NCBI GenBank assembly: GCA_019356535.1
Contig: CP037918.1
Location: forward strand, 1,054,001 to 1,118,000
DNA: 64,000 nt
Direction of reading: 5' to 3'
DNA from: Chromatiaceae bacterium
GTDB taxonomy: Bacteria; Pseudomonadota; Gammaproteobacteria; Chromatiales; Chromatiaceae
The position numbers were made by a program, and so were the translations under genes. Shown one piece after another: positions 57,922 to 64,000 of the stretch; position 1 is the stretch's first letter; every line of letters begins with the position of its first letter. Under the pieces are notes generated by a model, which was given only the letters and a program-made list of their open reading frames with translations, did not search any database and was not told the DNA's origin.

Positions 57922-58515
57922 ATGACTGCATCAACTATCAAGGTATGGGACCCCTTGGTCCGCATCTTTCACTGGAGCCTGGTCGCCGGATTCTTTGTCG
58001 CCTACCTCACCGAAGACGATTTCATGAGTCTGCATGTCTGGGCCGGTTACCTGGTCGGTGCACTGGTGGCCGTGCGCATCGTCTGGGGATTTGTCGGGCC
58101 GCGCTATGCTCGATTCTCCGATTTTGTCCGTTCTCCCGGTGAGGTGATCGCCTATCTGAAAGCAGAGCTTGCCGGCCATGCTCGGCGTTATCTCGGTCAC
58201 AACCCCGCGGGGGGCGCCATGGTCGTGGCCTTGTTGTTGTCGCTTGCCCTGACTGTCATCACCGGCCTGGTCACATACGGTGGGGCGGAATGCGCCGGGC
58301 CACTGGCGGGGAGTCTTTGCAGCAGTGGTAATGAAGTTGCTGAACTCGGGGAAGAGGTACACGAATTCTTCGCCAACCTGACGCTGCTGCTGGTAGTGCT
58401 GCACGTGGCCGGGGTGGTGTTCAGCAGTCGCTTGCATGGCGAGAACCTGGTGCACGCCATGCTCACTGGCCGCAAGCCGGCAAGTGTGGATGAAACGCAA
58501 GGAGAAAACGCATGA
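57922..58515 (+). CDS. Cytochrome b561-like membrane protein
   Basis: 197 aa with four membrane spans. Haem-ligand candidates: VRIFHWSLV, SLHVWAGYL, EVHEFFANL and VLHVAGVVF. The loop after span 2 carries GHARRYLGHNPAGGAM, typical of b561 proteins that pass electrons to c-type cytochromes. GGAGG ribosome site. First gene of the SHP/diheme operon; it would take electrons from quinol. Confidence 0.92.
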   Translation: MTASTIKVWDPLVRIFHWSLVAGFFVAYLTEDDFMSLHVWAGYLVGALVAVRIVWGFVGPRYARFSDFVRSPGEVIAYLKAELAGHARRYLGHNPAGGAMVVALLLSLALTVITGLVTYGGAECAGPLAGSLCSSGNEVAELGEEVHEFFANLTLLLVVLHVAGVVFSSRLHGENLVHAMLTGRKPASVDETQGENA

Positions 58516-58907
58516 AGACAACCGTTTTTCTTGTCACTGCCAGTCTGGTGCTGGCGCCGTTCGAGCTGGCCAGCGCAGCAGGTGCCAGTCGGGAAGGGGT
58601 TGTACAGCAGTATGTGCAGGCTGCTGGAGGGCAGGCCGATGCGACTGCCGGTAAACGCCTGTGGATGAAAGAAGGTATCAAGGGCCGCTCCTGCACGACT
58701 TGCCACGGCAGGGACCTGACCCGCCCGGGGAAGCACAAGCGCACGGGCAAGCGCATCGAGCCGATGGCGCCGTCAGTCAACCCGAAACGCTTCACCGATC
58801 CGAAAAAGGTCGCCAAGTGGTTCAAGCGCAATTGCAAGTGGACCTTGGGAAGGGAGTGCACGGCGGCTGAAAAGGCCAATCTGCTGAGCTGGCTGAATTC
58901 ACTTTGA
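58512..58907 (+). CDS. SHP-type monohaem cytochrome c (DUF1924)
   Basis: 131 aa with signal peptide (VFLVTASLVLAPFELASA). One haem site CTTCH in RSCTTCHGRDLTRPG, late in the sequence. Family hallmark: the NC pair in KWFKRNCKWTLGREC; in Rhodobacter SHP this Asn ligates haem and swings away on O2 or NO binding, with a disulfide next to it. Start overlaps the cytochrome b stop. It can act as an oxygen- or NO-responsive electron acceptor; target is unknown. Confidence 0.9.
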   Translation: MKTTVFLVTASLVLAPFELASAAGASREGVVQQYVQAAGGQADATAGKRLWMKEGIKGRSCTTCHGRDLTRPGKHKRTGKRIEPMAPSVNPKRFTDPKKVAKWFKRNCKWTLGRECTAAEKANLLSWLNSL

Positions 58908-58923
58908 TTTGGAGGTACTGGCT

Positions 58924-59475
58924 ATGAAAAATTTTCGCTCTTTCGGTATGACCGTTGCGGTGGCCCTGGTCGCCGGGCTTTCGCTCCAGGCCTGTGCCGA
59001 TGACGACGACTGGGGCCGGGGGTGGTGGAAACGCGCCGATTTTGCGCCGCTGAACGATCCGCAGTACGTGGCTGAATGTGGCGACTGTCACATGCCGTAC
59101 CAGCCGGGTATGCTGCCGGCCGCTTCCTGGCGGCGTATCATGAACGGACTTGATGATCATTTCGGTGACAACGCGGAACTCGACGAACCGGTCCGACAGC
59201 ATATCCTTTCGCTGCTGGAGAGCAACGCGGCCGATCGCGTGGACACGGGACGTTCGCCCGGCGTGGCGCGCTCGCTGGCCGGGCAGGCGCCGTTGCGCTT
59301 CACCGAGACCCGCTATTTCCGGCGCAAGCATTACGAGATACCGGAGCGCCTGGTCAAGAACAACCCCGATGTCGGCAGCTTTTCCCGCTGTGATGCCTGT
59401 CACCTCAAGGCGGATCAGGGCAACTACGATGAACACCAGGTGCGTATCCCGGGGGTTGGCCGCTGGGATGACTGA
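58924..59475 (+). CDS. Diheme cytochrome c (DHC-type)
   Basis: 183 aa, signal peptide or lipoprotein-like start (MTVAVALVAGLSLQAC). Two haem motifs: AECGDCHMPYQPGMLP and SRCDACHLKADQGN, separated by about 100 residues. It is the known electron donor partner of SHP. ATG 58924 is eight bases after GGAGG; an upstream TTG in frame is inside the ribosome site. Confidence 0.92.
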   Translation: MKNFRSFGMTVAVALVAGLSLQACADDDDWGRGWWKRADFAPLNDPQYVAECGDCHMPYQPGMLPAASWRRIMNGLDDHFGDNAELDEPVRQHILSLLESNAADRVDTGRSPGVARSLAGQAPLRFTETRYFRRKHYEIPERLVKNNPDVGSFSRCDACHLKADQGNYDEHQVRIPGVGRWDD

Positions 59476-59782
59476 TGAACATCGGGGGCGCGCTGTCCTG
59501 CTGGCGATGCTGATGACCCTGGCGCCTTTCGCTGGTGCGGATGACGACGAGGCCGATTACGAACAGGCGCGTCGCCTGCTGGCCAGCGGGCAGATCCTGC
59601 CGCTGGCGGAAATCGTCGAACGGGTCGATGTGCCACCCGGTGCGCGTCTGCTCGATCTGGAGCTCGAGAACGAAAACGGGCGTTGGGAATACGAGCTTGA
59701 ATATCTGGTCGACGGGCAAGTCAAGGAATTCAAGATCGACGCCGCTACCGGAACTGTGCGAGAAGAAGAGGAACACGACTGA
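59468..59782 (+). CDS. PepSY-like small exported protein
   Basis: 104 aa with signal peptide (AVLLAMLMTLAPFAGA) and acidic mature end. Sequence ILPLAEIVERVDVPPGARLL and LENENGRWEYELEYLVDGQV, then FKIDAATGTVREEEE, fit a PepSY domain (often found with sensor kinases or as a periplasmic inhibitor). Start overlaps the diheme cytochrome stop, and its stop overlaps the response regulator start. Probably the signal partner of the two-component system. Confidence 0.8.
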   Translation: MTDEHRGRAVLLAMLMTLAPFAGADDDEADYEQARRLLASGQILPLAEIVERVDVPPGARLLDLELENENGRWEYELEYLVDGQVKEFKIDAATGTVREEEEHD

Positions 59783-60456
59783 TGCGGCTGTTGTTGGTCG
59801 AGGACGACCGGGAACTGGCGGCACGCCTGATCCGCCGGCTGGGCGATGAAGGCTACCTGGTGGAGCAGGTGGGCGATGGTGAGCGTGCCCTGCGCATGGG
59901 GGAAGACAACGACTACGCTTTGGTGATCCTCGATATCGGCCTGCCGGGGTTGGATGGCATGGAGATCTTACGCCGCTGGCGCGCGCGGGGACGCAGCATG
60001 CCGGTCCTGATACTGACCGCACGTGACGGCTGGCGACAGCGCGTCGAGGGTCTTCGCGCCGGGGCCGATGATTACCTGGGCAAGCCGTTCGAGCCCGAGG
60101 AGCTGCTGGCGCGTATCGATGCCATCGTACGGCGTTCGCATGGCCAGCCGGCCGACCGGCTGGTCGTGGCGGGGCTGGAACTGGACCGCGAGCGTCACTG
60201 CGCGGTCTTGCCCGACGGCCGGGAGGAGCCCCTGACGGGCACCGAGTTCCGTCTGTTGCAAGCCCTGATGCTCCGCGCCGGCCGGGTGGTCAGCCGTGAA
60301 CAATTGGCCATGGCGGCCTTTGAAGATGGTGATCAGATCGGCAATGGCCTGGAAGTCTACATCCGACGCCTGCGCCGCAAGCTGGGTGCCGAACGCATCG
60401 TCACCCGGCGCGGCCTGGGCTACCTGATGCCCGACGGGCGGGAAGGAGTGGCTTGA
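59782..60456 (+). CDS. OmpR/PhoP-family response regulator
   Basis: 224 aa. Receiver domain: MRLLLVEDDRELAARLIRRL, phospho-Asp in ALVILDIGLPGLDG, Thr/Lys in ILTARDGW and DDYLGKPFEPEEL. Winged helix from about 125: TGTEFRLLQALMLRAGRVVS, IRRLRRKLGAERIVTRRGLG. Likely controls this cytochrome operon. Confidence 0.95.
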   Translation: MRLLLVEDDRELAARLIRRLGDEGYLVEQVGDGERALRMGEDNDYALVILDIGLPGLDGMEILRRWRARGRSMPVLILTARDGWRQRVEGLRAGADDYLGKPFEPEELLARIDAIVRRSHGQPADRLVVAGLELDRERHCAVLPDGREEPLTGTEFRLLQALMLRAGRVVSREQLAMAAFEDGDQIGNGLEVYIRRLRRKLGAERIVTRRGLGYLMPDGREGVA

Positions 60457-61769
60457 CCTCACTGCGAAGGCAACTGTGGCGCAGCGGTGTCCTGGTGGTG
60501 CTGCTGCTCTCGCTGGTGCTCTGGGGCGCCGGGCGCTGGGCCATGCACGATGGGGTGGCGACCCTGATCGGCAGCCGCCTGCAACATGACGCAGAAACCC
60601 TGGTCTCGGCGCTCGACTGGTCCAGCGGGCGGCTGGTATTCGATGAACATGCGCTGGCCGGCCCCTATCTGCAACCCCGTTCGGGTCACTACTATCACTA
60701 CTACATGGTGCGTGTCGACGAGCGCCGCTTCCAGTCGCGTTCGCTGTGGGACGAGGATCTGCCGTTGCGCCCCCTGCGAGCCGGCGAGGTGGAAACGGCC
60801 GTGGTGCCGGGTCCGGGGGGCAGGCCGGTATTGCTGCGGCAGGCGGCCTACCGCAAGCAGGGACACCTGATCTGGACAGTGGTGGCTGAAGACATCGAGC
60901 CGCTGGAAGAGGCGATGGAGCGGCTCGATCTGGTGTTCGTGGTCATCACCCTGTTGGCGGCATTGGTATTGCTGTTGCTGCAACGCTGGCATATCCGTCG
61001 CGCGCTGCGCCCGCTGGCCGGCGTGCGGCAACAGCTCGACGAGCTCGCCGAAGGGGGGCGCGAGTGTATCGACCAGCCAGTCCCCGAGGAGATCCAGCCC
61101 CTGATCGACACGCTCAACCGCATGGTGCGCTCGCTGCACCAGCGCCTGCAACGCTCGCGCAACGGCCTGGGCGACATGGCCCACGCGCTGAAGACGCCGT
61201 TGAACCTGCTGATGCAGGACATCGCCGCGATAGAAGCAGATGCCTTGCGCGAGCGTCTGAAAGGACAGGCGTCGCGCATCGGCGAGATCGTGGAACGCGA
61301 ACTGCGACGCGCGCGCATCGCCGGCAGCGGGCCGACCGGTGAACAATGGCAGCCGGGTCCTGATTTACAAGATCTGGTCGAGGTGCTGGGGCGCATCCAT
61401 GAACAGGTCACCATCGAGTTGATCCTGCCCGATACCTTGCGCGAGCTGGCACTGGACCGGGAAGATATGCTCGAACTGGTCGGCAACCTGCTCGACAATG
61501 CCTGCAAGTGGGCAGCTTCGCGCGCCGTACTGCGCCTGTCGATCGAGCAGGGCACGTTCGTGCTTGTCATCGAGGACGATGGCCCGGGCGTGCCTGAGCC
61601 ACAGCGCGAACGTCTGCTCGAACGTGGCCTGCGGCTTGATGAACGGGTCGAAGGACATGGCCTGGGCCTGTCCATCGTGCGCGAGATCGTCGACAGCTAC
61701 GATGGCCAGCTCGAACTCGATGACAGCGAATTGGGCGGTCTGCGCGTGATGGTGCGCTTGCCGTTCTGA
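60453..61769 (+). CDS. PhoQ-like sensor histidine kinase
   Basis: 438 aa from TTG (four-base overlap with the regulator). Membrane helices at 8-28 and 165-187, with a periplasmic sensor between (rich in Tyr/His: SGHYYHYYMVRVDERR). HAMP follows (RALRPLAGVRQQLDELAEG), H-box DMAHALKTPLN, N-box LLDNACKWA, G1 EDDGPGVPEP and G2 GHGLGLSIVREI. Sensor input could be the PepSY protein or redox state of the cytochromes; that is inference. Confidence 0.94.
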   Translation: MTSLRRQLWRSGVLVVLLLSLVLWGAGRWAMHDGVATLIGSRLQHDAETLVSALDWSSGRLVFDEHALAGPYLQPRSGHYYHYYMVRVDERRFQSRSLWDEDLPLRPLRAGEVETAVVPGPGGRPVLLRQAAYRKQGHLIWTVVAEDIEPLEEAMERLDLVFVVITLLAALVLLLLQRWHIRRALRPLAGVRQQLDELAEGGRECIDQPVPEEIQPLIDTLNRMVRSLHQRLQRSRNGLGDMAHALKTPLNLLMQDIAAIEADALRERLKGQASRIGEIVERELRRARIAGSGPTGEQWQPGPDLQDLVEVLGRIHEQVTIELILPDTLRELALDREDMLELVGNLLDNACKWAASRAVLRLSIEQGTFVLVIEDDGPGVPEPQRERLLERGLRLDERVEGHGLGLSIVREIVDSYDGQLELDDSELGGLRVMVRLPF

Positions 61770-61809
61770 CGACCGCAAAAAAGCGCGGTCTTTTACGCCT
61801 ACTGCCGCT

Positions 61810-62748
61810 TCACGAGGTGAACACGATCGGCGACTGGCGTCGGGTGTCGACTTGCAGGGTGAATACGTCGGGTCGCGCATAGTGGCCGGCCACATCGAAG
61901 GTGCGACGGGCGATGGCGGCGCGGCCGGGATCCACTTCGGCGTAGAGGATCGCCTGCTCCCGGTGCAAGGGCCCGGCCTGGATCTCGCCGCCCGGCGCGA
62001 TCACCACGGAGTCGCCGGGGTTGATCCAGTCCTCCTCCGGTGGATAGACCCTGTCGCGCCCGGGGAAGTCGTCGGGCAGGTCGTGGTTGCGCAGGGCCAC
62101 GCCCGCGCCGATCACCCAGCAGCCGCCCTCGCGGGCGATGTGTTGCAGGGTGCCGGTCCAGGCCTCGCCGCTGTCGTAAGTTGGCGCGATATGGATGTCG
62201 ATGCCCTGGGCGTACAGTGCGAAGCGCGCCAGCGGCATGTAGTTCTCCCAGCACAGCAGCACGCCGATGCGTCCCACCGGGGTGTCGGTGACGCGCAGTC
62301 CGGCACCGTCGCCGAAGCCCCAGATCATGCGCTCCGGATTGGTGGGCATCAGCTTGCGGTGGTGATTGAGGATCTCTCCGTCCTCGCCGATCACCACGGC
62401 GCTGTTGTACAGGGTGCTGTGGCTCACAGTGCCATCGCGTTCGTCGATGCCCATGACCACGGTCACACCGGCCTCGGCAGCGGCCTGACGCACCGGCGCC
62501 AGGTCGTCACGGCTCAGGTCGACGGCGTTCTCCAGCAGGCGCTGATGGATCTGCTCGCTCAGGTCCCAGTCATCGCCGGGGCGCAGGCGCCACGCCCAGG
62601 CCGGATAGCCGGGCACGAAGGCCTCGGGGAAGACGATCAGCCGTGCGCCAGCGCCGGCGGCCTCGTGGATCAGCGCCACCGCCTTTTCCAGGGTGGCCTC
62701 GCGGTCGAGGACGTGAGGGGCGTGCTGAACGATGGCGATCCTGTGCAT
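61810..62748 (-). CDS. Nitrilase
   Basis: Hydrolyses a nitrile (possibly cyanide or an aliphatic nitrile) to acid and ammonia. 312 aa. Catalytic triad: Glu in IVFPEAFVPGYPAWAW, Lys in NHHRKLMPTNPER, Cys in GVLLCWENYMPLARFALYAQ; the CWENYMPL form is typical of true nitrilases. ATG 62748 has GGAG seven bases upstream; an ATG two codons earlier is possible. It is downstream of the methyltransferase gene by 20 bp. Confidence 0.93.
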   Translation of the reverse strand: MHRIAIVQHAPHVLDREATLEKAVALIHEAAGAGARLIVFPEAFVPGYPAWAWRLRPGDDWDLSEQIHQRLLENAVDLSRDDLAPVRQAAAEAGVTVVMGIDERDGTVSHSTLYNSAVVIGEDGEILNHHRKLMPTNPERMIWGFGDGAGLRVTDTPVGRIGVLLCWENYMPLARFALYAQGIDIHIAPTYDSGEAWTGTLQHIAREGGCWVIGAGVALRNHDLPDDFPGRDRVYPPEEDWINPGDSVVIAPGGEIQAGPLHREQAILYAEVDPGRAAIARRTFDVAGHYARPDVFTLQVDTRRQSPIVFTS

Positions 62749-62768
62749 GATCATCTCCAGGGTAGGGT

Positions 62769-63647
62769 TCAGCGGGTGCCGACCGCGATCAGCATCTCGC
62801 AGGGGCCTTCGAACTGCTGGCCGTTCTCGTACTGCTGCAGGGCCTGTTCGATCTCCTCCCAGGCCGCGTCCTTCTCGGCGTCCGAGACCCCGGCGAGCAT
62901 CTGGTGCAGGGCGCCGAAGGATTCCTGCTCGAACTGCAGGCATTCCGAGGCACTGGAGACCCGTATCGGGGCATCGACCTTTGCGATCTGCACGTCGCGG
63001 AAACCGGCGTCGGTAAGCGCCTTCTCCAGCACCTCCGGGTGGCCGAGGCTGAAGGGGCCTGGCTGACCGGCCAGGGGCGGTGGCAGGGCGGCACGGCGGC
63101 GAATGATGGATACCGGTAGCGAAAAGAAGCCGTTGTGCTCGGCACGGGAATAGACCATGGCGGCCATCCTGCCGCCCTCGACCAGCTTGTTGTACATGCC
63201 GCGCAGGGCTTTTTGCTGGTCGGGGAAATAGATCAGCCCGACCCGCGAGATCACTGCGTCGAAGGGGCCAGCCTCCAGCTCGTCCAGGCGTTCGCCGTCG
63301 ATGGCGTGGGTATGGATGTTGTCCAGTCCCTGCAGGCGCGCGGCGCGCTCGGCATATTCGAGGATCACCGGCGAGAGGTCGGTGGCCAGGACATGTCCCT
63401 TTGGCCCGACGCGCCGCGCTGCGGCCAGGCTCTGCTCGCCGGCACCGGCGGCGACATCCAGTACCCGCGAGCCCTCGCTGATGCCGGCCATGTCCAGCAT
63501 GGTCTCGGTGGCCGAGCCCAGCCAGCGCGACAGCAGGGGGCCCCAGCGGTCCCATGACTCGGCGGCCGCGTTCCATTGCTGCAGCGTGGTCTGCTTGTAC
63601 TTGACCGGATCAAAGACGGCCTGCGTGGTGGTGAGTACCTGGTGCAT
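62769..63647 (-). CDS. Class I SAM-dependent methyltransferase
   Basis: 292 aa from ATG 63647 with a GAGGAGAGAG ribosome site. Motif I is RVLDVAAGAGEQSLAAARRV, motif II DAVISRVGLIYFPDQQ, and a post-motif GGRMAAMVYSRAEH. UbiE/Coq5-like in form. Substrate unknown; pairing with a nitrilase suggests a nitrile or cyanide pathway in which the methyltransferase acts on a product, but this is not shown by the sequence. Confidence 0.9.
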   Translation of the reverse strand: MHQVLTTTQAVFDPVKYKQTTLQQWNAAAESWDRWGPLLSRWLGSATETMLDMAGISEGSRVLDVAAGAGEQSLAAARRVGPKGHVLATDLSPVILEYAERAARLQGLDNIHTHAIDGERLDELEAGPFDAVISRVGLIYFPDQQKALRGMYNKLVEGGRMAAMVYSRAEHNGFFSLPVSIIRRRAALPPPLAGQPGPFSLGHPEVLEKALTDAGFRDVQIAKVDAPIRVSSASECLQFEQESFGALHQMLAGVSDAEKDAAWEEIEQALQQYENGQQFEGPCEMLIAVGTR

Positions 63648-63684
63648 GATCTCTCTCCTCGTTGGTCTGGCAGTCTCCGACCGT

Positions 63685-63779
63685 GCTTCCCCGCGTTTTC
63701 TGCGGAGGTTGGGAGGGGGACAACTACTTGTCTGGATTCCCCTTTCCGGCCTCCCCAGGGTGTAGGGTAGGGGGGAAGG
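63685..63779. repeat. Family-A-like G/C palindromic stretch
   Basis: Contains GAGGTTGGGAGGGGG and CCTTTCCGGCCTCCCCAGG...GTAGGGGGGAAGG, close in style to the family-A copies. It lies between the methyltransferase start and the LysR gene. Confidence 0.4.
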
Positions 63780-63873
63780 TGCCTTTATCGGAGGTTCCTT
63801 GGCTCCCGGGTGGGATGATGGAGAGTCTAGGTCTATGCCCTGGTTTGCCCATTGCCAAAAAAAGGAAAGTCGA

Positions 63874-63889
63874 TGTGCAGAAATGCACA
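63874..63889. promoter_or_regulatory. Palindrome TGTGCA-GAAA-TGCACA before the LysR gene
   Basis: Perfect 6-bp arms and 4-bp spacing, 25 bp before the LysR start and on the far side of the methyltransferase promoter. Fits a LysR or other dimeric regulator's site controlling divergent genes. Confidence 0.5.
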
Positions 63890-63913
63890 AGGCTTTACGC
63901 GGAGGAAAAGCGG

Positions 63914-64000
63914 ATGAACTGGGACGACCTGAGAATCTTTCTGGCCGTGGCGCGGAGTGGCTCGATCTCCAGCGGCGCCAAGCAACTGGGACTGCAACAT
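63914..64000 (+). CDS. LysR-type regulator, N-terminus only (cut by window edge)
   Basis: Only 29 codons are visible: MNWDDLRIFLAVARSGSISS then GAKQLGLQH, the start of a LysR winged helix-turn-helix. GGAGGAAAAG ribosome site. Divergent from the methyltransferase-nitrilase pair, so it is the likely regulator of them. Confidence 0.85.
   Translation, partial: MNWDDLRIFLAVARSGSISSGAKQLGLQH

Overview
The window is about 64 kb of a GC-rich gammaproteobacterial chromosome, read here as housekeeping core with a few lineage-specific islands. Gene orders such as alaS-lysC-csrA-tRNA-Ser, aroA-cmk-rpsA-ihfB, tig-clpP-clpX-lon-hupB-tRNA-Val-tRNA-Asp-ppiD, guaB-guaA-tadA and pcnB-folK-panB-panC are typical of Gammaproteobacteria. 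The three tandem DUF2173-like genes, the SHP/diheme cytochrome c/cytochrome b set, the secreted SoxH-like metallo-hydrolase and a second, zinc-type adenylate kinase resemble gene content of sulfur-oxidising or chemolithotrophic Chromatiales-like bacteria. That placement is inference from gene content; there is no rRNA in the window. No CRISPR array, prophage or intact transposon was seen.

Layout. 1-2.7 kb: partial mannose-1-phosphate guanylyltransferase (minus), then three small paralogues (DUF2173-like). 2.9-9 kb: pcnB, folK, panB, panC, an MscS-type channel and a Sel1/SPOR envelope protein, closely packed or overlapping. 9-11 kb (minus): an HDOD protein and ygfZ. 11-15 kb: RNase II, an exported unknown protein, a TlpA-like thioredoxin and moaA. 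15.3-17.4 kb: a two-gene operon of a 64-aa protein and an SMC/Rad50-like ATPase with two membrane segments inside its coiled coil. 17.6-22.2 kb: alaS, lysC, csrA, tRNA-Ser. 22.5-25.9 kb: a small membrane protein, a YugP-like zinc protease, htpG under a sigma-32-like promoter, and a short hypothetical.

25.9-32.4 kb (minus): a GGDEF-EAL protein with a C-terminal CZB zinc-sensing domain overlapped by a FIST sensory gene, a decayed malate synthase G pseudogene, and a LysR regulator. 32.9-39.3 kb: two different adenylate kinase genes in tandem, guaB, guaA, tadA and a secreted metallo-beta-lactamase-fold hydrolase. 39.7-44.1 kb: tRNA-Asn, aroA, cmk, rpsA, ihfB. 44.2-45.3 kb (minus): a small membrane protein and a CPBP protease. 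45.4-54.3 kb: tRNA-Leu and the protein-quality-control block, with a sigma-32-like promoter before lon.

54.5-57.8 kb: an acetolactate-synthase-like TPP enzyme paired with an unrecognised glycosyltransferase-like protein. 57.9-61.8 kb: a continuous operon for cytochrome b, SHP, diheme cytochrome c, a PepSY-like protein and an OmpR/PhoQ-type two-component system. 61.8-64 kb: nitrilase and methyltransferase genes (minus), divergent from a LysR gene cut by the window edge.

Intergenic spaces carry dispersed palindromes: a TCGG-nn-TTCAG-nn-CCGA family (B), a CCCTCC...GGGGAGGG family (A), and one 248-bp segment bounded by 27-bp imperfect inverted repeats. One family-B copy lies exactly where the malate synthase homology stops.
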